DNA of 64,000 nt. Origin: Meconema thalassinum (taxonomy: Eukaryota > Arthropoda > Insecta > Orthoptera > Tettigoniidae). Made by a program: the position numbers and the translations under genes. Where the stretch lies: assembly GCA_946902985.2 (NCBI GenBank), contig OX336391.1, positions 75,369,947-75,433,946 on the forward strand, in the 5' to 3' direction. The first letter of the stretch is position 1; each line of letters opens with the position of its first letter. Of the stretch, positions 12,017 to 24,941 are shown piece after piece. The notes under the pieces were generated by a model. That model was not told the origin of the DNA. It saw only the letters and a program-made list of their open reading frames with translations, and did not search any database.

Positions 12017-13246
12017 AATATGTCGATACAATAAAATTATTGGTTCTGTCGTCCTAATATTACTGGTAAAACAATCTTATTGTATAATATGCTAAGGTGT
12101 ATGTTTCACAAAACACAAGCTCCTAAGTCAGAGGGAGTTAGAAGGTGTGGTTTGTACCAAAATCATCCAAATCGTCTCAATTGTACAGGACAAAATCTTG
12201 CATTTCTTTAAATGTCAACGGAAATATATTTATTTGTACATAAAATGCTTTTAATCAAATAAACAAGATGATAGCCCCAGGCAGAACTGTGACGCGTACA
12301 GCTCGTATAGCACTAGTGCCGGGAGGGAAGTCTGTACACATGGGGCGCACACAACCCATTATGCGAGAGTTCTCGCACGGATCCGTTAGTATAGTCCGGG
12401 AGAGCTTAATTATTTACTAGATCAAAACAGGGTAGGCAACATTAACAGCCGTCCCCTATGCCTACGTAAATGTTGGTTTATGGTTGCATTTCCTGAAGTT
12501 AAGTTGTTTTCAGGTGCGAGGACATTGTCGCCAACCCAGCTAAAAATCTCGCCATCTCCAAAGACCATAATACCAGTAAAATTTCTTAACACACAGTTGC
12601 CGACATTTTTCTCCCAGAATGCATTTTCCGCACATTCTCCCAACATAATAATTACGAATTTTACTAGTGCCTATTATCTGAATAATTTCACAGTTTTCTT
12701 TGGAATTTCAAGTCTAATAAAGTTAAAACAAGTTGTACAAGGTAAGTACTAGTAATATACATCGATTAAAACAGTTTTTACAGTTATTATAGACCCTTGA
12801 TTATGGAATATGTGCGCGTTCATACCCACTCGTCTGAGATGTTTGCAAGCTTTTATTTATTTAATTTTTGCATAAATTCTTATTTAGATTTTATCATGAC
12901 GTCTAAAAAAGTCCTCTCGGCTCGCCGGAAGGCGGAGGTAGATTTCACTGGACAAACTTGGGGATAGGCGAAAATAGGCAGAATATGCAGGTTTTTGTAG
13001 AATGATCAGACCTCATTTGTTGCGAGAAGGTATTTTATAATTGGAGCTTAATTAACTTTGTTTTTCGTCATTTTATGCTTATTTTAAACATTTTATTGTC
13101 TTATGGGAACGGTAACCTTCTTGTCATTTGGGGTCCATTTTTATACTTGTGGTCACACTGTCCTTATGCAAGGTTTCGACACTGATGTGTAACTATGTAA
13201 CGGTCTGTTGCTTCTTCACGCAAAATTATATCTCCCGCAGAAATTT
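12017..13246. other. No supported gene
   Basis: Contains short open frames on both strands around 12.42-12.75 kb that overlap each other antisense and match nothing I recognise. Confidence 0.45.
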
Positions 13247-14113
13247 TGGTTGGTTCCTCAGTTTAGGGACTGCGACAACGCGGTCTTGTAACCCCGTGTA
13301 CTTTGGGATGGCTGTATTAGTCTGTAATTCAAGTAAGGACTGCAGACGGTAAATTTCAAGTAGTAGTTCCTAATGTTGCTACCAGGTACTACCGTCAATG
13401 ACACCTAGCTGTGAACTTGGCTACTAGATGCCACCGCAACCAGCAACTCGCAACGAACGTTGGAACTTCCCCTCCAAAGGAAAGCATACTGAGGGACTTT
13501 TAGCGCTCTTAGAAAATCCGACGACTTCGGCCGGTTTTGAACTCGCGACCTTGGGCATAGACATTCAGCATGCTGCCAGTTACGTCACCGAAGTCGCTTC
13601 ACACTTAGATGGAAATCTGAATCTGATCTCGTGCAAGTGCGTTGTCTTGGCAACGTCTGATGGCTCATCCCTCATCAATTTAGTAGTGTTGCCATGGCAA
13701 CCACTGATAGCTCTTGGCATTTTCTTATAATTCCGAAATCATTTTTCTCATCCCTTGGCATAATGGTGGGTCATATCAAAAATTCTTTCGGACAAACTAT
13801 TTAGGTAATTATTAGGGGAATATTGTCCATTTTGTACGGTTTTGATATTGTGCCTATTAAGAGAGATATGATTAATGTTTCCCGAAAACCCACTTTTTCC
13901 CACCCCTTTGGTCAATGGTTGGTGCTATAAAAAAGTCTTCAAACATAAATTTTTGGGCTTTATCCGACACATGGTATGAACGTTGAACTGATTCGATATT
14001 TCACATATTAAGAGAGTTATAGCAATATTTAACTTTTTCGAAAAAGGCCCCCCATTTTCAGCCCCTTCGACCGATTTAGCCCAGTAACGAACTCGACCGA
14101 GATTTTATAGGTA
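13247..14113. repeat. Dispersed repeat B, copy 1 (with tRNA-like SINE segment on minus)
   Basis: Starts at TGGTTGGTTCCTCAG and ends at GATTTTATAGGTA. It closely matches 32391-33302. Within it, around 13.5-13.6 kb, the minus strand shows a box-B-like GCGAGTTCAAAACC and tRNA-like head, so the repeat includes or absorbed a SINE. No intact coding frame. Confidence 0.8.
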
Positions 14114-15210
14114 AACTGAACCCATGTACCATTGGTTCAAGGGGTCGAATCCATGTATTATGGTAAAAAGAAGGAAGGAAATATACAGTCTTCAGAGGAA
14201 CATAGAAAGATTTTATACAAGAGGGCGAGCATAATGTTGTGCAAGAAAGGAGGGTCCAGGTGGCCAGGAAATGATATCATGCATGACGCACCGATAGGAG
14301 CCGATCATGGCTATAATTATAACGAGTGGAACTTTCCGTTCGGAGTGACTGCAAGCATGTTTCGGAAATTGATCTTACGTTGCAGTAAATTGGCATCGTC
14401 GCAGTTGTGCAAGAAGAAGAATAATTAGATTTAAACACTTGCGAGCATATAATTAACCAAAGAAAGACATCATTGTGAATCATTTCCGAATAGAGATTTT
14501 TGTGTGGAGAAAAAGGTTTTAATAATTGCCTAGGAATGAAGTTCAAACGTGGCCATACGTCATAAAAAGTTCCCCGAGACCCGAGGAGGTGGGGATTAAA
14601 AATCAACCTCAACACCCACGTACCTCAAGAGTAAATTTCATTTAATATCTCAGAATTGTACGATCGATTTTCACGTACAAAGAAATCAGTTTACGTTTAG
14701 AAAACAAGCAGTCCAGAGATATAATTTTTAAAAGTGTGCGACCATTGCTTCAAAAGTTAGTTATGAAAAAGACATGGATTTTATCGTTTTGTCGCCGATT
14801 TGTATAAAAATCCTGGCAGAGCCAGGAGAGGCATTCAGTCTACCATATGTGCCTGAGGGCACGGTTCTGTTTCGCAAACGCAGTCTACAAGCACTCCGTG
14901 AGCGGAGGTGCTGCATCACATCGTATATGCAGTTTCAGACAGCCCGAGGGGGCGTTACTGTATCGACAACCATCCAGTTCCGTGAGCGCCGAGGCGCTGC
15001 ACGATGAAGCATCAGAGTACGAGAAGTATCATCATAGTATCGCCGTGTGAAGACTTAGGAAAATCCTTGTACAGGATTTAGTTCCGTCAGTATCAGTCTT
15101 ATAGTGAAAGTTCCGTAATACAGTCAAAATAGGCTACGAACTGAAAAGAACAGGCGATAGGTCTTCAAATAACAGTTTAGTAAAACGACTGAAAGTGTCG
15201 TAACGTTTGA
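14114..15210. other. No supported gene; left flank of element 2
   Basis: Several short overlapping open frames (14.13-15.05 kb), none with recognisable motifs. The stretch next to 15210 and the stretch after 29535 were contiguous before element 2 inserted. Confidence 0.4.
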
Positions 15211-17606
15211 AGTACTGTCCCCGATAATCCGGATAGTAGGCTGTCAGATATGCGCCCCCTCAATCGGATTGCCAATAATCAATCGCACCGGCACAGCTAC
15301 ATCAATGAAAATGGCACTGACAGATACTACCGAGATTAGAGCACAGTAGTTAACAAGAAATTATTGTGGAACACAGCAAAATATACAGGGGTTCATACTT
15401 ACCTTTTACTTACCTATTCGATTTAATCTCGGGTCTGGGTTTTCAACTGGATCACTTAATAGTATGCCCTCACAATAACCTCCACCACGATATTTAAAAT
15501 GAACCAAGACGAAACAATAAAATTTAAACTGCACAATAATTTATTTCACATAAAGAGAATAATTTAACAAAATTTAACAACAAAATATACGTGGCAATCA
15601 GAAGCAATTGTCAATGTAACATGTCCTCCTGTATGACTTGAAGACTTCACATACAAAATTTCAGCTTTCTCTAGCTCAAAAGAACGTAATAATAATAATG
15701 CACTTTGGAATGGATAAGGGAGCTGGGACGAGACATATAGCGTTTGTTTCCTTGTTCATGAACTTCACATTTTATTTATAACCGCAAGGCTGCTATGTAG
15801 ATGACCTTGGCCTCTATCATACAGTTATCTGGCCACCTGTGATACACCCTGCACCATGTCGCATGCTTGCATCGTCAAATGGACCCACCTGTCCAGCCAA
15901 TGTTAGCATATGCTAGTTACCTCAGAGCCTAGCTCCTTTTCAAAACACTTTAAATGTTCACATCTAACTCAAATATTATCACGCAAATCTTTTAAATGCT
16001 CCGTTCAATTATTAATGGATTACTCTAATAATCCCAAATCTTGTTTAATTGTATATTTCAATTGTTGAACTAGCGTTGTTTAGAGTATAATAATGAAAAC
16101 GCTAATGTTTATAACAAAAAGTTCATTAATTATTTATAACATTTTAAATTGTTTATAACATTGTCAAACGACAATTGAAAAATTTATACACGCCTCTATT
16201 AATCCCGTTCGTTTCAAATTATTATTAAAGATATTTACATAGTTATTTACATTATTTATATTATTTATATTATTTATATTAGGAATACATTAAACCACAC
16301 ATTTATCCGGTTGATAATTACTTAAATCGTGGTGATATAATCGACCAATGAAGGTTAGTTATATTTAAATTTTAGATTCAGGTTTAATAAGGTTTAATAA
16401 TTATTATTTGTGACGGTAACCTCCTTTCAAAATCGTTATCTCAAATTATTTAAACACTCTTGTTAATTTTAACAGTAACTTCACATGAATAATTTTCAAT
16501 GGACCTGAACAATACACTCAGCGGAAAAATACCTCGCTCAAAACGCACAAAATTGCACCAAAATTGGCCCATAATTCATCATATATCTCGATATATATGG
16601 CATCAAAATCTTCCACAATACACACAAAAAACCTCCACTTATAAATTCATCATCATCATCAATATTACTGTGGGAACCTCCTTCACTTATTACAGGGCAT
16701 TATTCATCAGCGACTTTTACACGTCCACTGAACTAACGATTATACATCCATAGTTCCACTTTAAAAATTCTTATATTCATCAATTGTATCAAAACTGTTA
16801 TTATATTTAACCTTCGTGGGTTTCATTCATGAATCGATATGAAGTAAAAATTTGCCAATCACAAATAAATTTAATAGCAAATACGATTAGACACGCCTCC
16901 CTGGTCCAACAAAATTGAGATTAATATCATCAAAGTATCGCAGTATAAAAATACTATCTTCAATCAAAGTTCATCTAAACTGGAAAAATAGTCGAATAGA
17001 ATACAATTAGACTGTGGAATGCAAACATTATTGTTCCAATCTAGAATTGAGAAAAAACTCCTATCAAATGTTCATAACTATAGTGTACTCAATAAATCGT
17101 ACTCAAAGTTCATATTTCATAAAATTGTCTATAATGCAATGGTATTTCATAATTGACGATAAATGTCTATGCTGCAATCATATTCATAAAACGACTAGTA
17201 TTTCTAAGATCGTCGATAAAGTAGTAGATTTTAACGCTCTAAAATCTTTTAATCATTCTTCTTTCTTGAGGATGACAGAAAATTGGTCAAAGTAATTTAC
17301 TGAATAGAATTACTTTAATAAAATGACACGCTGTCTGAATTCAAATTTGCCATAGAAAATCGTTAACTTTACAGTTAAATCGTGACTACAAAAATATGCA
17401 AATTACTGAAAGAATATATATTATCAGTCTCAACTGATCCAAAATTATTTAAATATGCCAATGACATAATAATGTCTCAATAAATCGTAGAAAAAGCATA
17501 AATCAGCAAAGTGTACAGAGTACAGAAATATCAAGCAAGAATATGGGGCAAAATATATGGGACAGAAAATATGGGAAAAATGGTTGCTCAGATATCGCTA
17601 AATGGC

Positions 17607-17891
17607 TCAAATAAAACAAGAAACGTTCACGACTACCTTATCTGTTGATTGAAGTTCTGGAGGAAAATTTCCAAAGAAGACTGCTGTTGGTTCCATTTCA
17701 CCAGCGTAAAGATGTGCTCCGACCTCGAACCTGGAATCTGCGCCCTCGGAGAATAGAACTGCTTCCTCCTCCGGAAATTTCACTGCTCCGTGTAGACGAT
17801 AGACATCCTTCTGGCAAAACTCTTCTTTGTGAGCCGGGTCCACCCTGGCCTCTCTTGAAAATTCCCTGAAGTTCTGGTGGAAATTCGCCAT
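17607..17891 (-). CDS. Open frame inside the LTR (94 codons), unknown
   Basis: A sense-strand open frame with an ATG start (MANFHQNFREF...), acidic in the middle (KFPEEEAVLFSEGA), present unchanged at 28001-28285 in the other LTR. Its two ends carry a diverged copy of the same ~22-nt string (near 17650 and 17870). Conservation between the two LTRs means little because they are nearly identical anyway. It may be an LTR-encoded accessory peptide, an exon or chance; I do not recognise it. Confidence 0.2.
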   Translation of the reverse strand: MANFHQNFREFSREARVDPAHKEEFCQKDVYRLHGAVKFPEEEAVLFSEGADSRFEVGAHLYAGEMEPTAVFFGNFPPELQSTDKVVVNVSCFI

Positions 17892-18099
17892 GAAGTTTAT
17901 TGCAATTATTTCCGCAGAAATGTCATAATTGTGGAGTATGAAGATATTTCCACAGCCATTTGATGTAATTCAGCGATGGATTACGATGCATGAGTGTAGT
18001 TGGATGTTCACTACATGCTCGCTTTTGTAGAACGATGATTAACGAAGTTCCATGCTGCTATTTCATTCCATTGATGTATGTCCCAATTGCATTAAAGTT

Positions 18100-18375
18100 T
18101 TAGTCTTCCATCTCCACTTCCGTTATAATAATTGTCGAAAGTACTGCCAGATTATATTGTTCCATTGTAGAATGTAGCGTTGTATCACCAAATGTAATCT
18201 TCAGTATCACGGTTGCAATACACGTGTCAGCCGTAGCGTAGAATGTGGTATTATAAAAGTGCTTCTCAGGTGTCGAGAAAATCACTTTTGTCTGCAGTCT
18301 TAAAATGCGAATATCTTCCAAAGTATAATCGTGAAAATGTTCAACTTTCTTACACACCTCAATATTGTAATGCAC
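18100..18375 (-). CDS. Second open frame inside the LTR (91 codons), unknown
   Basis: Starts MHYNIEVCKKVEHFHDY and ends ITEVEMED; also present at 28494-28769 with one amino-acid-level difference possible. It lies upstream (in sense) of the 94-codon frame. No motif recognised; may be chance. Confidence 0.15.
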   Translation of the reverse strand: MHYNIEVCKKVEHFHDYTLEDIRILRLQTKVIFSTPEKHFYNTTFYATADTCIATVILKITFGDTTLHSTMEQYNLAVLSTIIITEVEMED

Positions 18376-19137
18376 AATTGAATTAGCATAAAGGCAGTAG
18401 CTAACTCTTGATAGATAATCTTGTAGACTCGTTTATGTGTGCGCTTCAACTTCGCCTAGTTTCAGTAACCGTAAAATTGTACTGCTGCACGCTCCGTGCT
18501 TGTTCGATGCTAATGACGACTTGCTTCACTGAATAACTGGAAGTCTGACAATGTGAGAATCAGAAAAATGAGCCATGAGCTATGAGCCATGAGACATGAG
18601 CCATCAGAGCCTCCTCTCTGCTGTGCAAGGCCTTTTATCAACTTCTTAAGGGGCGTATCCATCCCTACCATAGCTTGTTCCTCCGTCATTGCTAGAAGTT
18701 CTAACTTTGGCTATACTTGACGGATTTTCAAATTTCAAAAACTCATAATTAATTTCTTCAAAATTCCAAATCAATGCCATAACTGAAAATAGATTTCCAC
18801 AATTCTGCATGCCAAAAGTAATTAAATATGGTAGTTTCAGCAATCTCCGTCTCCCTCCAAACTATCATTCATTGGTTCGAGCCTCTCCTCCAATAGCGTA
18901 ACTTCTTCCTCAGCACAATTCCTTGTTTCCCTGCGACTGCGTCGTAAATCTCAGATCTTTCTCGAACAAAATCATGACGTCACCAAGAATCTCAGCTCAA
19001 CCAGCCTACTTGCATAAAGTCTGCGTCATCCGTGCCTACGTCATGAATATACACGTCACAACTATGACGGCCATAACTTTATTCACATATGCCAATACAG
19101 CCACCGTGGTCTCAGTATAATTCAATTTACGGGGGCA

Positions 19138-19147
19138 TTCTCCCTTC
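19138..19147 (-). other. Polypurine tract of element 2
   Basis: Sense GAAGGGAGAA directly abuts the TG start of the 3' LTR, as expected for the plus-strand primer of reverse transcription. Confidence 0.85.
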
Positions 19148-19258
19148 ACCACGTTTTAAAAACAGTTGCAAATTGTTTTTAAACTCTGTTATAAATATCT
19201 GAATTCACTTGAACACGAAATTGAATTATTATTGGCTTACTCTTGGATAATATTTCTT

Positions 19259-22200
19259 CTAGTTTCCAGCATTGAACTTGCCATAAACGACATCATTCTC
19301 ATCGTCATAGAGTTCATAACAGTTGTTTCCATAAGCATTCGTAATTCTGAACGGACCCATAAACACTATTCCAAACTTGGGATAGATTTTCTTACTCACA
19401 TCAGCCTTGACAGGTCTGCTTAGTAATACCAGATTTCCAATTTCTAAGGGAGCACCAAAACGTTTTCCAGCTACTCTTTTCAGTCGTTTTTGTGCTGCTT
19501 TCTGGAGTTGTTCTTTCGCTCTGTCTATTCTCTGCTGCCTTCCTAGGTCGGGATCTCTAGGAACGTGGTTGAAAAGATTGTCCCACGGCCTTTCTGGGTT
19601 TCTTCCTAGATGAAGTCTCATTGGCACCTCTCCTGTGCTCTCCTGCACTGTAGAATTTAGACACTCCTCAATAAGGGGTACAAATCTCACCCAACTAGTA
19701 TGATCGTTCGGACAGAAAATTCGACAAAATTTCGAAAATTCAGCCATGTATCTTTCTGAAGAATTCGATTCCGGATAGCGCACGCTTGAAAATATGTGCT
19801 TAATACCGAGCCTTTCCATATCTGCAGTAAATTCTAAGGATGTAAACTGAGCTCCATGATCCGATAGTAGATACTCTGGTTTACCAGCTTTTGGAAATAC
19901 AGCATTTTCCAGTCTGCTTACAACGTTCCTCGTGTTAGCTTTTTGCATGGGACTCATTGTTACAAATTTCGAGAAGACATCCACGGTAACCAACAGGTAC
20001 TGATTACCCTGGTATCCCTTCGGACAGGGGCCAAATATGTCCGTCGCCATGAGTTCATTTGGTTTAGAGGGAATCATAGCCTTAGGTTTTCCTTTTAATA
20101 GAGCGGAAGCATACTTTGCTCTTTGACATTTATCACATGAACGAATGACATTAGAAATGCTGGAACGCATGTTAGTCCAAATAAACCTCTCTTTAAGAGT
20201 ATCAAGAGTTTTATCCAGACCGGCATGTCCAGTTGCGTGATGAGCTACCCACACTAAATTGACAACAAGTTTAGGTGGCACGACTATTCGGAGCTTTGTA
20301 TGCGCAGAGTCAGCATACTTACATACGACGTCTCCACTCAAGACAAAGTGTCGTGAATCTCTCTGTGTAGCTGCATAGTCAACATCAGTATTGTCCATGT
20401 AACCCTTAAGGAACCTGTACATTTTCCTGATTGGAGCGTGTCTCTTCTGTGACACACCGATTCGGGCTAACCTCCTAACGGTCTCTTGATCTTGCTGCTC
20501 CAATTGTACATGGTGTATCTGCACATTTTTGCTAGGGTTACGTGATAAAGCATCAGCCAGTAAGTTGTCTTTCCCAGGCTGATGGACAATAGTGGCGTTA
20601 AACTGTTGGGTGAACAAAGCCCAACGTGTCAATCTATCACTAGACATGCCAGTTTGCAGCATAAACTGAAGTGCTTTGTGATCTGTAATAATGATAACCT
20701 TGTGTCCCAGCAGCATTTTCTTCCACGCTTGCAAAGCTGTTACAAAAGCTAACGCTTCTAGTTCTGTCGTAAAGTAGTTTTCCTCATGTTTCTTTAATTT
20801 CCGACTAGTGAACGCAATGTAGTGCTTGTTGCCTGCCTCGACTTTTTGGTATAAGACTGCACTAATGCCTATTCTTGATGCATCAGACTCAATATAGAAC
20901 ACCTTCTCAAAGTCTGGGTACTCCAGTTTAACGTTGTTTCTGAGCATCTCCTTTGCTTTCTCAAAAGCCTCGTCTGCTGTGGTACTCCATTTCCATCTAT
21001 TATTCTTCTTGAGTAAGTCATACAGAGGAGCCATAATTTCAGAGTATCTCGGACAGTGGCTGCTGATGAATTGGCATGCGCCTACAAATTCTCTGACTTG
21101 TTTCACCTTAGTTGGCTTTGGGAACCTTGTGATCGCATCTACTTTCTGCATGTTCGGATGATATCCATCCTTATCAATAGTATGCCCCAAGTAGTTGATC
21201 TCCTTCTTCAAGAATTGACATTTTCCAAAATTGACCTTAATATTGGCCTTCCTTAAATTTTCAAACATCTTTCTCAAATGCACTAAATGTTCTGCGGCGT
21301 TGGGTGAAGATACAATTAAATCGTCAATGTAGCAGATTACATTTTCCTTTACTTCGTCAGTGAGCTTGCTATCAAGTGCTCGAATAAGTGCTGGTCCACT
21401 GTTGACCATTCCAAAAGGCATTCTCTGGAAGACCTATGACGTCTGGTCAAATAAGAATCCAGTGTACTGCATACTTTCTTCTTCCAGTTGAACTTGGTAA
21501 AACGAAGATGTCAAGTCAAGAACTCTGAAACATGCTCTCCCTTTGAACTTTCTAAGCAGATCTCTATTCTTAGGAGGTCGGTCATTTTCTGGAAGAATCT
21601 TTAAGTTGATGGTCCGAGCATCGAGACAGAGACGTATCTGACCATTACTTTTCTTGACTACAGTGATGAGGTTTATGTAAGACGACGCCTGTTTTTTTAT
21701 AATCCCGTCTACCTCCATTTTTCTGATCAACCCTCGTACTTCTTGGTAGTATTTCTCAGGTATGGGGTATATTTTCTTTTGGTAAGGGGTTTCATCGGTC
21801 AGCCTTATCTTATACTTATAGTCTTTAATCAATCCAGGCTTTTCATCAAATATATCTTGGAATTCCTTTATCAAATCCTCAAATTCCCCCTGAATTTCTT
21901 CAAATCCTTCAGTTTTTCTACTGGGTATTTCTGTTAGATTCTCCACTTAATTGATAATGGTATTTAAAATCTCTTCCCTAAGGTCTATCTCCAGACTGTT
22001 TTTCCCGTCCTGTTCTTCGATCTCTTCTGTGATCATGTACCCATCATTAAAGCTAATACTCCTATTCTTCATATCAATAATGGCTCCAACTTTCGATATA
22101 AAATCGATTCCTAGCACAATGTCGAAATGGATCTTGTTCACCACAATAAAGATCTGTTCATAATTCCTTCCATTAATTTCAAAGTTCAACAGCACTTGGA

Positions 22201-22552
22201 TCTTGCATTTCACTGCCTTGTCTTGGAAAATTCTTCTCACTTTGACGGTAGAAACAGGTAAAACTGTCATGTTTTCTCCCTTTTATAGACTTTGATAGCA
22301 TTCATCAGAAATGATAGAAATAATTGCGCCGGTATCCATAAGAGCTTTGTACTGTTGGCCATCTATCAGTACAGAAATAATAGGTAAGGCACATGGTCTT
22401 TCCTCTTTGACGATTCCCCTCTCTTCTAATAAATCCTCATCAGTTACTTCGTAAATTTCATTAATGGTAATTATGTGTGGTGTGGCAATGTATTCATAGT
22501 TTCTCACTGTCGTTGAGAAATCGGCGTTTTTTTTGTGTGTTACCAATTTCAA
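19259..22552 (-). pseudogene. pol: Pol of element 2 (protease-RT-RNase H-integrase), three in-frame stops
   Basis: One continuous reading frame of about 1098 codons, broken only by stops at 22283-22285 (TAA), 21947-21949 (TAA) and 21434-21436 (TAG). Order: aspartic protease with MDTGA (about 22.33 kb); reverse transcriptase from about 21.9 kb with RMPFGM and the catalytic YIDD (about 21.33 kb); RNase H with ESDAS, TELEAL and TDHKAL; integrase with an HH-CC zinc finger (HHATGH ... CDKC) and D-D-E residues in ATDIFGP, LSDHGAQF and SSERYM; a GPF-type C-terminal segment. The order with integrase last is Ty3/gypsy type. The TAG falls in the RT fingers/palm just before RMPFG, at a position that is aromatic in relatives. 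As it stands the frame cannot give full-length Pol. Confidence 0.95.
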
Positions 22553-24941
22553 AGTTCCCCTGCTGGCTTGTAGAAGGACCAGGATCGATCACTACATCCT
22601 GTCTTTTCTTCTGGTTTTCAGCTTCCTTCTCTCGTAATTCCTTCAAATACTGCTGACTTTCTTTCTCTCTCTCTTGATACTTGTCCGGTGTCATAACATG
22701 ACCTTGAGAATTCTGATTCCGATTCTGGTACTGGTTATTTCTGTTGTAGTTCCTATTGTACCCATTGTTATTATAGTATCTACCTCTTCCGTTATTATAG
22801 TTCCCTCTATTGTTATTCCAGCCTCGTCTTTGCTGATATGGACGGTAACCTTGTGATCCGTTGTTGCGAAAATAATGGTTCCTGTGAGGACCTACATTTT
22901 CAGTTTTCTCTTCAGCAGGCGTATCAGTTTGTTGAACTTGATCCATGTAGACTGTATTAATGTCTTTGAATTCGTGCCTCTGACCTTTTTGAACCAAATT
23001 TGGCATTGGACTCGTGTAATCAAGCCTTCTCAATAGTTCGTTCATACTGGTCAAATCCCTGATATTTGACGATATAATAAGCCTTCTTACCTCCACAGGC
23101 AGCATACGAGAAATAGCATCTATCAACTGCTCTGTCGACAATGGGGGTTGTAAGAATCTCAAGCCCGATAACTGGCTCGTGAAGAAATCAGCGTACCGTG
23201 TTGGAAGAGTACCCGAATACTTCCTCGAGTATACCTCAGCTCTTAATGAATTTTGTGCTTATATTGACCAGAATCGTTTTATCAGTGCCTCTGCAAATTC
23301 ATCGAAATTACTAAAAGTGTACCGAAATGCTCTGAACCATTCAAGGGGTCCTCCAGCTAGAAATCTTTCTACGATTCTCATCTCTCTTTCTCTAGGAATA
23401 TGGGCTTCAATAAAATAGTCTTTCAGGTTCCTGATATACTCTATCAGTGTTAGACTATCTGTATTACTAAATTTCTGAGGCTTGTCCTCAAAGTTTCGGA
23501 TGACTGTCACATTTCTTGGATATGAATCCATGTGATTCTTCCCACTATCACGATATTTCCATTCAGGTTCAATATTCCTATCCTCTTCTTCTTCCCGGAA
23601 TCTGAATATACGTTCCTCAGGACTAATATCTCTCTCTTCAGTAGCGAGGTTACATCTTCTGACGTAATTTCTATTATCTTCACAAGTCAACCCTTCTGGA
23701 TCCTTATCTGTGATTTCCGTGATGACTTTCCTAATCAACTCTTCTTTATACGTTTCCATCATGCTAGCTTCTCCTAGTTTCAAATTCTGAAGTTTGCTCG
23801 TAGTTTCATTGACATCAGAGACAACCTTATGAATTTGTTCTTCTAACGCGGTTTTTAATGCTTGCACGTCCTGACCTATTTGAGTTCTATCCTCTACCTG
23901 CTTTTCGGATAGCGAATCCATCCTTATACTCAAATCCTTTCTAATTTGAACTACCTCATTATTTATATCTACCTGTGTACTGGCAAGTTTTCGTTCAACT
24001 CGCTCCTGAATCTGATTGACATGTTCCCCACTTGACCTGTTCCATTCATCTTTCCAAACTGTTACATTTGCAGTTAACATTTCAGCAATATCTACTTCAA
24101 TGTCTTCCTTAAGTAAACGATTATGATCTAAGACTTAGGTCCTCATGACCTCTACATCATATTTTAATCCAGCTAAAGAAGCTGTTGTCCTAACAGACTC
24201 GTCAACCAATCTAGTTGTTAAAGCACTAATGTTACGAGTACAAAACGTTTTTGAAGTTTCAATTCCTTCTCTAACTTTATTAACATCAGTTTGAACTTTG
24301 GCAATGTCTACAAAAACTGTATTAACTTCTATTTGTATCTTATTGATATCGCTTTGCATCTCATTTACATCAGAATGAATATTATTTATGTCTACTTGAA
24401 CGTTTGACACATCGGTTTGAACATTTCTAATCTCTCTTTGAACTTCTTCTACCTTGTCTTGTACAGTAGCAACATCATTCCTAACAACGATTACTTCTGC
24501 TCTAGTACATGAAATATCACCCCGGACATTAGCAACATCAAGATTCAACATAGTAAGGCCTTTCTGGACTGAATCAACTTTTCCCTGTACATTGGAAACA
24601 TCAGTCTTAACATCTGAGACATCTTTATGGACATTGGATAAATCTACTTTAACATCTGAGACATCCTTGTGAATGTCAGTCACGGCATTCTGGATTCCCT
24701 GGGTACTGGTCTGTAAACGCGACACATTATTTTCCAAGTTTGCAGAACTGGTCTGAAGAACTTTCATATTTTCCTCCATTCGACTAGTATTCCTAGCTTC
24801 CATCTCCCTCACACTTTCATTCATGCTAGCTCTCAAACTTTCATCCAGCCTAATAGACAAATTACTAGAATTCTCCTCCATCATCTGCTTCATTCTGTTG
24901 GACATCTCCTCCAACATCTTTCTCATACTCTCATCTGCCAT
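22494..24941 (-). pseudogene. gag: Gag of element 2, coiled coil plus RG/N-rich tail, two in-frame stops
   Basis: Starts at ATG 24941 (MADESMRKMLEEM). The first ~270 residues are coiled coil with an 11-residue periodicity (DVSNVQ, DINKIQ, DVNKVR and similar). A capsid-like core follows (FSNTDSLTLIEY ... WFRAFRYTFSNFDEF) similar to element 1. The C-terminus is rich in Arg, Gly and Asn (around 22.75-22.87 kb) and has no CCHC zinc knuckle, so nucleic-acid binding is probably through this basic box. Stops in frame at 24135-24137 (TAA region, after ...VEVMRT) and 23259-23261 (TAA). The last 59 nt overlap the pol frame, which is in the +1 phase; the overlap contains a run of eight A in sense (22527-22534), so the frame change could be a programmed shift or a homopolymer indel. 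Confidence 0.9.

Larger units (their letters stand above)
15216..19137 (-). repeat. 3' LTR of element 2 (3922 bp)
   Basis: Near-identical to 25609-29531. In sense it starts TGCCCCCGTAAATTG and ends TTATCGGGGACA. At about 3.9 kb it is far longer than usual gypsy LTRs (mostly 0.2-2 kb). It contains short ATGAGCC-type repeats (18567-18610), an ATTTAT run (16248-16280) and several short open frames on the sense strand that are kept in both copies. Confidence 0.95.

Noticed and set aside
12422..12752. Overlapping frames on both strands; CAENAFWEKN briefly suggested a Harbinger-type transposase motif
   Set aside because: The similarity is limited to a few residues and no other transposase motif follows in any frame.
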